The notes under the pieces: model-generated
The model's input: the letters and a program-made list of their open reading frames with translations, nothing else
Told to the model about the DNA's origin: nothing
Database searches by the model: none
Assembly (NCBI RefSeq): GCF_002795425.1
Contig: NZ_PHHA01000014.1
Location: 60,118 to 124,117, forward strand
Direction: 5' to 3'
DNA length: 64,000 bases
Source of the DNA: Conservatibacter flavescens
GTDB taxonomy: Bacteria > Pseudomonadota > Gammaproteobacteria > Enterobacterales > Pasteurellaceae
Part shown: one piece after another, positions 28,243-37,701 of the stretch
How the letters are laid out: every line of letters starts with the position of its first letter
Numbering within the stretch: the first letter of the stretch is position 1
Position numbers and translations under genes: made by a program

Positions 28243-29345
28243 CTATAACTGTAATAGTGAAATTTCTGTTTGCGGATCGAAGAGATGTATATGCTGCATA
28301 TCAAAAACCAATTGGATAGATTGCCCCATAACAATATCTTGATGTGAATGCACAACCGCCTTTATTGGCTGGCCATCTATATCTGTATGCAAAATATATT
28401 CCGCCCCTAACAACTCAGCCACATTAACTTGCGTAAAAATCACAGCCTCTTTATAAATCTCAAGCATTCTTGGATCATTAGAAATATTTTCAGGCCGAAT
28501 ACCTAAAATCATTTCTTTGCCCTCAAATCCTTTTTCTTTGATAAGCGCATACCACTTATCCGGAATCAATAAAGAAAGATTTTCAGTACAAAAATACTGT
28601 TCACGAATAATACCGCTTACAAAATTCATTGTCGGAGCACCAATAAATCCCGCAACAAATAAATTATTAGGGTGATTATAAATTTCCTTTGGAGAGCCTA
28701 TCTGCTGTACCACACCATTTTTCATTACGACAATGCGATCAGCCATTGTCATCGCTTCCGTTTGATCGTGTGTAACATAAATAGTCGTTGCATTGAGTTT
28801 TTTATGGATACGAATAATTTCCGCACGCATATTGCCACGCAATTTAGCATCTAAATTAGAAAGAGGTTCATCCATTAAAAAACCTTAGGAGAACGGACAA
28901 TTGTTCTTCCTAAAGCAACACGCTGGCGCTGTCCACCTGATAACGCCTTAGGTTTACGATTAAGTAATTGTTCAAGCCCCAAAATTTTCGCAGCTTCTTT
29001 CACTTTAAAATCAATATCTTCTTTAGAAAAGTTGCGTAGCTTCAAAGCAAATGCCATGTTGTCATAAACCGACATATGCGGATATAACGCATAAGATTGG
29101 AAAACCATTGCAATATCACGATCTTTAGCTTCGATATCATTCATCAACACATGATCAATATAAAATTCACCATCTGTAATATCATCTAATCCTGCAATCA
29201 TTCTTAATGTTGTTGATTTCCCACAACCAGAAGGGCCTACGAGAGCGATAAACTCTTTATCTTGTACTTCAAGATTAACGTTTTGAACGGCTTCAAAACC
29301 ATTATCATATCGCTTACAGATATTTTTCAGTGATAGTGTTGCCAT
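28243..29345 (-). pseudogene. ABC importer ATPase (MsmX/UgpC type), split by a one-base deletion
   Basis: Two frames together make a full 367-residue CUT1 ATPase. The first (29345 to 28875, 156 residues) has Walker [10 protein letters not shown] (37-45), the Q-loop and LSGGQRQR. The second (28875 to 28243, 210 residues) begins at Walker B with MDEPLSNLDAK and holds the switch His (THDQTEAM) and the C-terminal TOBE region. Homologues read SPKVFLMDEP across the join; here six Ts stand where seven would keep frame, giving a stop at 28875-28877. The stop and the next ATG overlap (TAATG), so reinitiation, transcript slippage on the T run, or a sequencing error are all possible. Confidence 0.85.
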
Positions 29346-29452
29346 ATACCCACCTTTTTATACATTGAGATATAAATAATTAGAGCTTTACAACAAATAG
29401 ATTTAGATCGAAAATTAAACTTATGATTATTTAATAATCGTGTGCTTCGCAC

Positions 29453-29490
29453 AGACGTATGATGTCTTATCTTTTAGACATATGATGTCT
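29453..29490. promoter_or_regulatory. tandem palindromic operators, probably for the GntR regulator
   Basis: AGACGTATGATGTCT (29453-29467) and AGACATATGATGTCT (29476-29490) are near-identical 15-base sites with inverted AGAC/GTCT ends, 23 bp apart centre to centre, so close to two helical turns. They lie in the 193-bp region between the divergent importer operon and the gntR gene, 49-86 bp before the gntR start. An adjoining palindrome TGTGC-TTC-GCACA covers 29441-29453. Confidence 0.6.
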
Positions 29491-29538
29491 TATTTCGCAA
29501 AATAATACTGTGATCTTATTCACAAAAAGAGAAAAAAG

Positions 29539-30252
29539 ATGGAAAAACTCACAAAAAAAGCTGCTTCACTGGATTTACAAGAAAAAATTAAAGAATTAAT
29601 CATTCAGCGAAAATTGAAATCTGGGGATTTGATGCCGACAGAAAATGAATTAATCGAATTATTCAATGTCAGTCGCTCTAGCTTAAGAGAAGCCATTAAA
29701 TCATTAGAGGCGCTCCATATTCTTGATATTCATCATGGTATCGGCACATTTGTTGGCTCATCTTCCCTAATTCCCATGATTAGAGGGCTAACTTTTCATG
29801 CCCAACTACATTTACAAGATAACCTTAAAAATATCATCGACATTTTAGACGTTCGTGAAATTTTACAGTATGGCTTTGCCCCAATGACGCTTCCCAAAAT
29901 CACAGATGAAGATAATCAAAAATTACAAAGTCTTATTCGCACAGTAGAAGAAAACGCATCAAAAAATCTTTTCTCCATAGAAGAAGAAAAGCAAATTCAC
30001 CTACTCATTTATCAACCATTACAAAATCATCTATTAAGCCAATATCTTGATGCTTTCTGGGAAATTTATGAAAAATTAAAAGATCAATTACCCCCTATTC
30101 GCTTCTCTCCAAAAATATTGGCTCTGCAATATAGAGAATTAGTTGATGCTGTAGAAGCCAAAGATCTGGATAGAATGCAAAGAGCCATTCTCTATTATTT
30201 TCAAGAAATCAGACAGTGCCTATTAAAAGGAAATCACCATGAACAAAACTAA
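29539..30252 (+). CDS. GntR family transcriptional regulator (FadR-like)
   Basis: A 237-residue repressor or activator with an N-terminal winged helix (LKSGDLMPTENELIELFNVSR, then SLREAIKSLEALHILDI and GIGTFVG) and a helical C-terminal ligand-binding domain. In the C-terminal domain two positions that usually carry metal-binding histidines read Gln and Phe, so metal binding may be lost. It is divergent from the importer operon and overlaps the second oxidoreductase gene by 14 bp, so it most likely controls the cassette through the paired sites at 29453-29490. Confidence 0.88.
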   Translation: MEKLTKKAASLDLQEKIKELIIQRKLKSGDLMPTENELIELFNVSRSSLREAIKSLEALHILDIHHGIGTFVGSSSLIPMIRGLTFHAQLHLQDNLKNIIDILDVREILQYGFAPMTLPKITDEDNQKLQSLIRTVEENASKNLFSIEEEKQIHLLIYQPLQNHLLSQYLDAFWEIYEKLKDQLPPIRFSPKILALQYRELVDAVEAKDLDRMQRAILYYFQEIRQCLLKGNHHEQN

Positions 30253-31309
30253 AATTGCATTAATCGGCTGTGGATTCTTCGGCAAACAACTTGCTTATAG
30301 TTTTAACAAATTAAATACCGTATTAGTAGGCTTTGTCGATTTAAATATTGACCGAGCTCATCAATTAGCTGAAAAATATGGCTCTCAAGCATATGAAAAT
30401 ATCCATGCACTTTTGGAAAATACCCAGCCTGATCTAGTCATTATTTCTACATTTAACTATGCGCATAGAGAGCCCGCCATAGCCGCATTAAACCACAATG
30501 CCCACGTATTTATTGAAACACCATTCACCATCGATCAACAAGAATGCCGCGAGATTGTTGAGCTGGCTAACGCCAAAAATAAAACCCTATTTATCGGCCA
30601 TCTGCTTCGAACCCTACCGGGCGTAATAAAAGCAAAACAGTTTCTTGATGAAAATAAACTAGGAAAAATTACTGTTGCAAGAGCTACTCGACAACGCTGG
30701 ATAGACAGCTCGCCAAATAAAGACTGGTGGAAAAATAATATTGCACTTACTGGAGGGAAATTATTCAATGAAATTCATGAGCTTGATTTGCTCTGTTGGT
30801 TACTCGGTGATGTTGATTCTGTTTATGCACAATCAACAAATCGCGCTCACCCAGATAACCTAGAAAACCATGATATATTTCAGCTACTATTACAATTCAA
30901 AAGTGGAATATTTGCTTCATTAGAAATGGGAACAGCCTATAGACTACACGAATGGAGCATTACCATTCATGGGGAATTGGGCGCACTCGTTATCAATTTC
31001 TTTAACTCAACCATGACACTGACGCTTGCAAATGGACAACGTCAGCAATTCAACTTATATGATGAATTTGAAGCCGATCTTTCATTACGAGAAAGCGGTA
31101 AAGCCATTCAACGATACAATGAACTCAATGCAATCGTCCCATTATGGCTAAGCCGAGCAACAGAAATAGAAGCTCAAACAATCCTCGATCATTTAAATGA
31201 AGGGAAAGAATCTGTATTAACGCAACAAACTATGGATGCAGTAATTGTTGCTGATGCCGCAAGAGAATCAATTAAACAGAAAAAACAAATTGATGTTATT
31301 TGCAAATAA
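30239..31309 (+). CDS. Gfo/Idh/MocA-like protein lacking the EKP lysine
   Basis: A 356-residue paralogue of the oxidoreductase at 23901-25004. The nucleotide loop GCGFFG is intact and so is NEIHELDLLCWLLG, with the active-site His. The conserved EKP motif instead reads HVFIETPFTID: the lysine that normally takes part in catalysis is threonine. It may have changed chemistry, act as a non-redox epimerase-like or regulatory partner, or be decaying. AAGGAAA lies before the ATG and the start overlaps the gntR end, so expression is coupled to the regulator. Confidence 0.8.
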   Translation: MNKTKIALIGCGFFGKQLAYSFNKLNTVLVGFVDLNIDRAHQLAEKYGSQAYENIHALLENTQPDLVIISTFNYAHREPAIAALNHNAHVFIETPFTIDQQECREIVELANAKNKTLFIGHLLRTLPGVIKAKQFLDENKLGKITVARATRQRWIDSSPNKDWWKNNIALTGGKLFNEIHELDLLCWLLGDVDSVYAQSTNRAHPDNLENHDIFQLLLQFKSGIFASLEMGTAYRLHEWSITIHGELGALVINFFNSTMTLTLANGQRQQFNLYDEFEADLSLRESGKAIQRYNELNAIVPLWLSRATEIEAQTILDHLNEGKESVLTQQTMDAVIVADAARESIKQKKQIDVICK

Positions 31310-31318
31310 TCCCATCAG

Positions 31319-31357
31319 CTCTGACAACTTCCCCTAACAGAATGGGAACTGTCAGAG
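31319..31357 (+). terminator. hairpin after the second oxidoreductase gene
   Basis: CTCTGACAACTTCCC (31319-31333) pairs with GGGAACTGTCAGAG (31344-31357) with one small bulge. No T run follows, so it may be an inefficient or Rho-assisted terminator, 9 bp after the stop codon. Confidence 0.55.
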
Positions 31358-31385
31358 CGAATATTGAATTGTATGGCACGCCGAT

Positions 31386-31481
31386 TGGAATCATGATGAG
31401 CTTGATCGTCATTGGCAAACCCTTACAATTTCACCAAAAAATGCCTTTATTGATTTTCTAAAAGCTATTCGCGAAACTTAA
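31386..31481 (+). pseudogene. possible remnant of a coding sequence
   Basis: This 31-codon stretch ends in a stop and reads like the C-terminus of a real protein (WNHDELDRHWQTL, then AFIDFLKAIRET) with no start or upstream frame. It lies in the 299-bp gap between the sugar cassette and purL. I do not recognise the source family. It may be the tail of a gene deleted when the cassette arrived. Confidence 0.3.
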
Positions 31482-31538
31482 ATTTTACCTCACTCAATAT
31501 TTCGCCATTTTCCACCGCACTTTCCGCGAAAATTCCCT

Positions 31539-31567
31539 ACGCAAACGTTTTCCTTTTAAGGTATAAT
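31539..31567 (+). promoter_or_regulatory. PurR operator and -10 element of purL
   Basis: ACGCAAACGTTTTCCT (31539-31554) matches the PurR consensus ACGCAAACGTTTGCGT at 13 of 16 positions, with the whole left half and the central CG intact. TATAAT follows at 31562-31567, so the operator overlaps the -35 region and repression by PurR with guanine or hypoxanthine is expected. A USS lies just upstream (31514-31522). Confidence 0.8.
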
Positions 31568-31608
31568 GAACCCAATTTTTTGTAACTTAAACTTATGGTG
31601 AAATTCCT

Positions 31609-34600
31609 ATGTTCCAAATTTTTCGTGGTTCTCCAGCCCTTTCAGAATTCCGTATCAATCAACTTTTAAGTAAATTTGAAAAAGCCAATCTCCCTGTTCA
31701 GTCTGTGTACGCCGAATATGTGCATTTTGCCGATTTAAATGAAAAACTGACCGCACTTGAAGAAAATGAACTCAAAGAACTGTTGCACTACGGTCCGACC
31801 TTGACCGAGCATGAAGCTAAAGGCGAAACCTTTGTGGTGATCCCACGCGTGGGTACGATTTCCTCTTGGTCATCAAAAGCCACCGACATCGCCCACAACT
31901 GCGGTTTAAGCAAAGTGGTGCGTTTAGAGCGTGGTTTGATTTATTACTTTGAATTTAACGGCGAATTGACCGCTGAAATTTCCGAAAAACTGACCGCACT
32001 TATCCACGACCGTATGATGGAAACGGTGGTTCGCAAGGCGGAAGAGGCGCAGATTTTATTCCAACAACAAGAACCCAAACCGTTCACCACTGTTGATGTA
32101 TTAGGCAGCGGTCGCAAAGCCTTAGAAGTGGCGAATGTGGAACTGGGTTTAGCTTTGGCGGACGATGAAATTGATTATTTGGTGGAAAATTTCACCGCAC
32201 TTGGGCGCAACCCGAACGACATCGAACTGTATATGTTCGCCCAAGCCAACTCGGAACATTGCCGTCATAAAATCTTCAATGCGGATTGGGTAATCGATGG
32301 CGAGAAGCAAGACAAATCGCTGTTCAAAATGATCAAAAACACCTTTGAGAAAACCCCTGATCACGTGCTTTCTGCATACAAAGATAATGCGGCAGTAATG
32401 GAAGGCTCAAAAGTGGGACGTTTCTTCCCTGATCAAGACGGGCAATATCGTTATCACCAAGAAGATGCGCACATTTTAATGAAAGTGGAAACCCACAACC
32501 ACCCAACGGCAATTTCCCCATTCCCAGGGGCTTCCACCGGTTCGGGCGGTGAAATTCGTGACGAAGGGGCGACAGGTCGTGGTGCAAAACCGAAAGCCGG
32601 TTTAGTGGGCTTCTCAGTGTCTAACTTGGTGGTGCCAAACTTCGAGCAGCCTTGGGAAAATCCGGTTTCCAAACCAAACCGTATTGCTTCCGCCTTAGAT
32701 ATTATGCTGGAAGCTCCATTGGGCGGCGCGGCGTTTAATAACGAATTCGGTCGCCCTGCGTTGTTAGGTTATTTCCGTACCTATGAAGAAAAAGTCAATA
32801 GCTTTGCGGGCGAAGAAGTGCGTGGCTACCACAAACCGATTATGCTTGCGGGCGGTATCGGCAACATTCGTGCCGAGCACGTGCAAAAAGGCGAGATCCC
32901 TGTGGGCGCGAAACTCATCGTATTAGGTGGTCCTGCCATGAACATCGGCTTAGGTGGCGGCGCGGCTTCCTCAATGGCTTCAGGGAAATCCAAAGAAGAT
33001 TTAGATTTTGCTTCCGTGCAACGTGAAAATCCGGAAATGGAACGCCGTTGCCAAGAAGTGATCGACCGTTGCTGGCAAATGGGCGACGACAATCCGATTC
33101 TCTTTATTCACGATGTGGGCGCAGGCGGTTTATCTAACGCAATGCCTGAACTGGTGCACGACGGCGACCGCGGTGGTAACTTCCAATTACGCGATATTTT
33201 ATGCGATGAAAAAGGCATGTCGCCACTGGAAATTTGGTGTAACGAATCCCAAGAGCGTTATGTATTAGCCGTTGCCCCAGAAAAACTCGAATTATTCACC
33301 GCACTTTGTGAGCGTGAACGCGCGCCGTTTGCGGTGATTGGTGAAGCGACAGAAGAAAAACATTTAACCCTTGCGGACAGCCATTTCGACAATAAACCGA
33401 TTGACTTACCAATGAATGTGCTGCTCGGCAAAACCCCGAAAATGACTCGCGATGTGGCATCTAAAACCTTAGCCAACGCGCCAGTTTCAACCCAAAATGT
33501 CGCATTAAAAGAAGCCCTACACCGCGTATTGCGCTTACCTGTGGTGGCAGAAAAAACCTTCTTAATCACCATCGGTGACCGTTCTGTAACAGGTATGGTG
33601 GCGCGCGATCAAATGGTCGGCCCTTGGCAAATTCCTGTTGCCGACTGTGGCGTGACTACCGCAAGTTTAGACAGTTACTACGGCGAAGCCATGTCAATGG
33701 GGGAACGTGCGCCTGTAGCATTATTAGACTTCGGCGCATCCGCACGCCTTGCCGTGGCTGAATCCCTCACCAATATTGCCGCTACCAATATCGGTGATAT
33801 CAAACGCATTAAACTTTCCGCCAACTGGATGTCGGCGGCAGGTCACGAAGGGGAAGATGCCGGACTTTATGAAGCAGTAAAAGCTGTTGGTGAGGAGCTT
33901 TGTCCGGCACTTGGCTTAACTATTCCTGTGGGTAAAGACTCAATGTCCATGAAAACCACTTGGGAAGAAAACGGCGAGAAAAAATCCGTAACCGCGCCAT
34001 TATCGCTCGTGATTTCTGCATTTGCCCGCGTGGAAGATGTGCGCAAAACCGTCACCCCACAACTTCACACCGACAAAGGCGCAACCCGTTTATTATTAAT
34101 TGATCTTGGGGAAGGAAAAAATCGCTTAGGCGCGACCGCACTTGCACAAGTATACAAACAACTGGGCGATAAACCGGCCGATGTGGTGAACGTTGAGAAC
34201 TTAAAAGGCTTCTTCAACGCAATGCAACAATTAGTGCAAGAGCAAAAATTACTTGCCTACCACGACCGTTCAGACGGTGGTTTAATCGTCACCTTGGCAG
34301 AAATGGCCTTTGCCGGCAATTGTGGTATCAGCGTAGATATTTCTGCGTTGGGTGATGATGACTTAAGCGTCTTATTCAATGAAGAATTGGGTGCCGTGAT
34401 TCAAGTCAGTGAAAGTGAACTTAACACTGTACGTGAGGTATTAAATGCGCATGGCATTTTAGGCATGACTAAAGATCTCGGCACAGTCACGACCAATGAT
34501 GAATTTGAAATCAGTCGAGGCACGAAAACTTTATTACGCGAAAAACGTTCTGAATTACGCGGTATTTGGGCAGAACTTACTCACCAAATGCAACGTTTGC

Positions 34601-35502
34601 GTGACAACCCAGAATGCGCAGATCAAGAATTTGCAACGAAAAAAGATCCGAATAACAAAGGATTATCGGCATTCTTAACTTATGATGTGAATGAAGATGT
34701 GGCTGCACCATTTATCAACACTGGCGCAAAACCAACTATCGCTATCTTGCGTGAACAGGGCGTAAACAGCCATTACGAAATGGCAGCCGCTTTCGACCGC
34801 GCAGGCTTTAACGCCATTGACGTGCATATGTCAGACTTAATGGCGGGCAGACGTGATCTCAAAGATTTCAACGCGCTTGTTGCGTGTGGCGGTTTCTCTT
34901 ACGGCGACGTACTCGGCGCAGGCGGCGGCTGGGCGAAATCCATTTTATTTAACGATAAATTAAGAGCGCAATTTAGCCAATTCTTCGCCAACCAAAACAC
35001 CTTAGCGTTAGGCGTGTGTAACGGCTGTCAATTCTTATCCAACCTTGCGGAAATTATCCCAGGCGCGGAAAACTGGCCGCGTTTCGTACGCAACCGATCC
35101 GAGCGCTTTGAAGCCCGCGTTGCCATGGTAAAAATCAACGACACCAATTCTTTATGGTTCGCAGGAATGGCAGGTTCCCATATGCCAATCGCCGTCAGCC
35201 ATGGCGAAGGACAAGTGGAATTCAAAACTCCTGAAAACTTGACCGCACTTCGCAACCAAAACTTGATTGTAGGACAATATGTGGACAACAACATTCAAGT
35301 CACCGAAACCTACCCAGCCAACCCGAACGGCTCGGTGGATGGCATCACCATCATCACCAACACCGACGGCAGAATCGCCGCAATGATGCCACACCCAGAA
35401 CGCGTGTTCAGAGCCGTAAGCAACTCTTGGTATCCGGAAGATTGGAGCGAAGATGGCGCTTGGGTGCGGATGTTTAGGAATGCGCGGGTGATATTGGGGT
35501 AG
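31609..35502 (+). CDS. purL: phosphoribosylformylglycinamidine synthase
   Basis: PurL carries out the fourth step of purine synthesis, making FGAM from FGAR with ATP and glutamine. The 1297 residues are the large single-chain form: N-terminal PurS-like domain, two FGAM synthetase halves (with [13 protein letters not shown] and [19 protein letters not shown]), and a C-terminal glutaminase with its nucleophile in [10 protein letters not shown] and catalytic His in MMPHPERVF. The gene looks richer in G+C than its neighbours and carries six USS, all in one orientation. Controlled by the PurR box upstream. Confidence 0.98.
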   Translation: MFQIFRGSPALSEFRINQLLSKFEKANLPVQSVYAEYVHFADLNEKLTALEENELKELLHYGPTLTEHEAKGETFVVIPRVGTISSWSSKATDIAHNCGLSKVVRLERGLIYYFEFNGELTAEISEKLTALIHDRMMETVVRKAEEAQILFQQQEPKPFTTVDVLGSGRKALEVANVELGLALADDEIDYLVENFTALGRNPNDIELYMFAQANSEHCRHKIFNADWVIDGEKQDKSLFKMIKNTFEKTPDHVLSAYKDNAAVMEGSKVGRFFPDQDGQYRYHQEDAHILMKVETHNHPTAISPFPGASTGSGGEIRDEGATGRGAKPKAGLVGFSVSNLVVPNFEQPWENPVSKPNRIASALDIMLEAPLGGAAFNNEFGRPALLGYFRTYEEKVNSFAGEEVRGYHKPIMLAGGIGNIRAEHVQKGEIPVGAKLIVLGGPAMNIGLGGGAASSMASGKSKEDLDFASVQRENPEMERRCQEVIDRCWQMGDDNPILFIHDVGAGGLSNAMPELVHDGDRGGNFQLRDILCDEKGMSPLEIWCNESQERYVLAVAPEKLELFTALCERERAPFAVIGEATEEKHLTLADSHFDNKPIDLPMNVLLGKTPKMTRDVASKTLANAPVSTQNVALKEALHRVLRLPVVAEKTFLITIGDRSVTGMVARDQMVGPWQIPVADCGVTTASLDSYYGEAMSMGERAPVALLDFGASARLAVAESLTNIAATNIGDIKRIKLSANWMSAAGHEGEDAGLYEAVKAVGEELCPALGLTIPVGKDSMSMKTTWEENGEKKSVTAPLSLVISAFARVEDVRKTVTPQLHTDKGATRLLLIDLGEGKNRLGATALAQVYKQLGDKPADVVNVENLKGFFNAMQQLVQEQKLLAYHDRSDGGLIVTLAEMAFAGNCGISVDISALGDDDLSVLFNEELGAVIQVSESELNTVREVLNAHGILGMTKDLGTVTTNDEFEISRGTKTLLREKRSELRGIWAELTHQMQRLRDNPECADQEFATKKDPNNKGLSAFLTYDVNEDVAAPFINTGAKPTIAILREQGVNSHYEMAAAFDRAGFNAIDVHMSDLMAGRRDLKDFNALVACGGFSYGDVLGAGGGWAKSILFNDKLRAQFSQFFANQNTLALGVCNGCQFLSNLAEIIPGAENWPRFVRNRSERFEARVAMVKINDTNSLWFAGMAGSHMPIAVSHGEGQVEFKTPENLTALRNQNLIVGQYVDNNIQVTETYPANPNGSVDGITIITNTDGRIAAMMPHPERVFRAVSNSWYPEDWSEDGAWVRMFRNARVILG
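31750..35250 (-). repeat. six uptake signal sequences inside purL
   Basis: The core ACCGCACTT (minus-strand AAGTGCGGT) occurs at 31750-31758, 31993-32001, 32194-32202, 33298-33306, 34135-34143 and 35242-35250, all in the same orientation. These sites bind the competence uptake machinery of Pasteurellaceae. Six in 3.9 kb is roughly twice the average of one per 1.25 kb known for H. influenzae. Confidence 0.9.
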
Positions 35503-35523
35503 GATAGTTTACTAATTAGGTAT

Positions 35524-35552
35524 AAAAAACGTATAGTAATATACGTTTTTTT
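35524..35552 (+). terminator. rho-independent terminator of purL
   Basis: AAAACGTAT and ATACGTTTT form a stem (35526-35534 with 35541-35549) followed by a T run, 20 bp after the purL stop. The stem is weak in G+C but has the right layout. Confidence 0.75.
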
Positions 35553-35602
35553 AATCTAAAATAAGTACCGTTACACGTTATAGTATGGGCAGGATCATAT
35601 AA

Positions 35603-36630
35603 ATGAGAAGTTTTCTTCTAGAATATACGCAAAGATCAAAAGATGAGAATGAGACTGAACCGAAAATTGATATTCATGTTAATCTCTGGAAACTCACGAA
35701 TTCAATTAATGCTAATTTGATTTTTGACTTTGGATTGATGATTGAGGACATAACAAACATTAAAAATATCATTCTTTATTGCCCATTTCAGATAGACAAT
35801 GTTAAAGATCTCGGTGGAGACATGTCTAAAGCACCAGATCTGATAGAGGCCATTTTTAACGAAAATTGTGAAATTATAACTAATATACATCCTAATAGAG
35901 TTAAGATAACTAAAAAAGGAGATGATTTTAAATCTAAAGATAAAACTGATGAATTCATATTATCTCATTTAGAGAATGATTTGATTTCATTTAAAAATTT
36001 AGATGAATATGGGAGAATAGAAATTAATGTGGAAAATATTCTTTCAGGAAATGAGATAAAGTATGTTCAAATTAAAGATATAAAAAAATATTATTTTAGA
36101 ATAAGGGTTGTTTCAAATAATAATTTATCACATATTGTAAAAAGAGAAAATGAGAGTATAAATATATTGCAAGATTCTTCTCTTCGTACAACAGAAATTA
36201 TTGACTTCAGAATAAATGATTTTAGATCTATAAATGAAAAGATTAAAGAGGAAGTATTAAGATTAAATACATTTGATATAAACTCTATTCATTATTTAAT
36301 TATGAGAAATGCTACTGATGAATTTATATCATCTATTAGTAACTATAAAAGTAGGCTTTTAGAAAAAGAGGTCTGGAATAAATATATTTCTGTTGAGAAT
36401 AAGGATATCATTGCATACCATTTTAAAAAAGCGCAAAAGAAAATCCTACTCTCAATTCATTTACTAATTTATCTAGATTTAAGTATCCTTTAAATATAAA
36501 GAAAAGAATATTTTGGTATTTGGTTGTTGTATCTTTAATATCAATTATGTCAAATGGTATTTATGATTGTATTAAAACTTATGGTTTTACTTGGTTAAAA
36601 AACATCTTAATGACTTTTAATGGAGGGTAA
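35603..36630 (+). CDS. uncharacterised protein with a C-terminal membrane helix; one-base frameshift
   Basis: The uninterrupted frame (35603-36493) encodes 296 residues with no family I recognise: a mixed alpha/beta N-terminus (INANLIFDFGLMIEDI, then LIEAIFNENCEI) and a charged helical second half. It then hits an unlikely tail. Adding one A to the six-A run at 36425-36430 continues the frame to 36630 and adds a basic stretch, a membrane helix (IFWYLVVVSLISIM) and a short tail, for 342 residues in all. That stop is 1 bp before the next gene's ATG. AGGA precedes the start. Very AT-rich, so probably acquired. Confidence 0.6.
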
Positions 36631-36631
36631 T

Positions 36632-37150
36632 ATGGAATATAAAATTATTAAATATTCTGATATAAATCCTGATAGTTTAAAAGATATTTTTAAACATCTA
36701 TCTTTAAATTGTTTAGTAACCGAATCTCAAGTAAAAGAAGAGATAAAAGGTTTTCTTCCCGCATATCCTGAAATTATTGAATGGTATCAAAAAGTTATCA
36801 AAGAGATAGAAAAAAAACCAAGTAGTCGAGATATGTTTATTTCACTATCGAATGAAAATAATTCATTCGTTATATCAGGGTTAATGATTCTTAAAAAGAC
36901 TGAAAATGAAAAGAAAATTTGTACTTTACGAGTAAAAGATAATTATCAAAAAAAAGGAATTGGTTCAATTTTAATGGGCATGGCGTTTGACTTTTTGGAA
37001 ACAAAAAAACCATTAATAACCGTTCCTGAAGAATCAGTAGATAATTTTTCAAAAATATTTAATAAATTTGATTTTCAAGAAGTTGAAAAAATTTCCGATT
37101 TATATCGAAAAAATAAAATAGAATATATCTATAATGGGCATTTTAAATGA
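36632..37150 (+). CDS. GNAT family N-acetyltransferase
   Basis: A 172-residue acetyltransferase. Motif A for acetyl-CoA is TLRVKDNYQKKGIGSILM, with the signature QKKGIG. I take ATG 36632, which has GGAGGG 4 bases before it, over the ATG at 36620. The N-terminal half (residues 1-70) is long and helical for a GNAT and presumably sets the substrate, which is unknown. The stop overlaps the next start (ATGA). Same low G+C as both neighbours, so the three genes probably moved together. Confidence 0.82.
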   Translation: MEYKIIKYSDINPDSLKDIFKHLSLNCLVTESQVKEEIKGFLPAYPEIIEWYQKVIKEIEKKPSSRDMFISLSNENNSFVISGLMILKKTENEKKICTLRVKDNYQKKGIGSILMGMAFDFLETKKPLITVPEESVDNFSKIFNKFDFQEVEKISDLYRKNKIEYIYNGHFK

Positions 37151-37515
37151 AAATTCTTATGTCGATAAAACCTGAATATGTTGAAAAGATATTTTCTGGT
37201 GAGAAAAAATATGAACTTAGAAGGAAAATCTTCATCCATAGAGTGAAATCTATAATAATATATTCAACCTATCCAGTAATGAAAGTTGTCGGAGAATTTG
37301 AAGTAAAAAATATTAAGATTGATAGTCCATCTAATATATTTAATACTTATCATAATGTTATTTGTATTGATAAGGAGAAGTTTTTTAAGTATTTCTCTAA
37401 TGCAACGAAAGCTTATGCAATAGAAATCGGTCAAGTTTTTAAATATGAAGAGCCTAAGACATTGATGTCATTAGGAATAAAAAAAGCACCTCAATCTTAT
37501 ATGTATATTAGATAA
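37147..37515 (+). CDS. ASCH-domain protein (PUA-like fold)
   Basis: The 122 residues begin MKILMSIKPEYVEKIFSGEK and contain the ASCH signature G-x-K-x-x-E-x-R as GEKKYELR (residues 18-25). ASCH domains are related to the RNA-binding PUA fold; one member, YqfB, hydrolyses N4-acetylcytidine. Its ATG overlaps the stop of the GNAT gene by 4 bp, so the acetyltransferase and ASCH protein are made together. An acetylation/deacetylation or RNA-linked role is inference. Confidence 0.82.
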   Translation: MKILMSIKPEYVEKIFSGEKKYELRRKIFIHRVKSIIIYSTYPVMKVVGEFEVKNIKIDSPSNIFNTYHNVICIDKEKFFKYFSNATKAYAIEIGQVFKYEEPKTLMSLGIKKAPQSYMYIR

Positions 37516-37596
37516 AGTTTATTCCTGGATTGCACAAATCTATAAGCATAGTCGGCTATAATCTAAGAGCATTATTTATAAAATCCCTCTCATCCT

Positions 37597-37625
37597 GATT
37601 TTTGTTTCTGAACGAAACAAAAATC
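37597..37625. repeat. perfect 12-bp hairpin after the ASCH gene
   Basis: GATTTTTGTTTC (37597-37608) and GAAACAAAAATC (37614-37625) with a TGAAC loop. It lies 81 bp after the ASCH stop in a gene-free gap (37516-37701). It is too A/T-rich and lacks a T tail for a standard terminator, so it may be part of a small dispersed repeat. Confidence 0.6.
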
Positions 37626-37701
37626 TGTCTTTCTCCCACAAGGGGCGAAGGAAATAGTTGTAAAATCATCGATCTAGGGCTACAACGTTAACCGAGGGTA
37701 A

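Noticed and set aside
36422..36430. Programmed -1 frameshift in the unknown protein
   Set aside because: The codons read TTT AAA AAA; slipping at TTT AAA leads to a stop in the new frame, and slipping at AAA AAA leaves a mismatch in the P site. A lost base is simpler.
37597..37625. Intrinsic terminator of the GNAT-ASCH operon
   Set aside because: The stem is perfect but almost all A/T and lacks a trailing T run, so I list it as a repeat instead.
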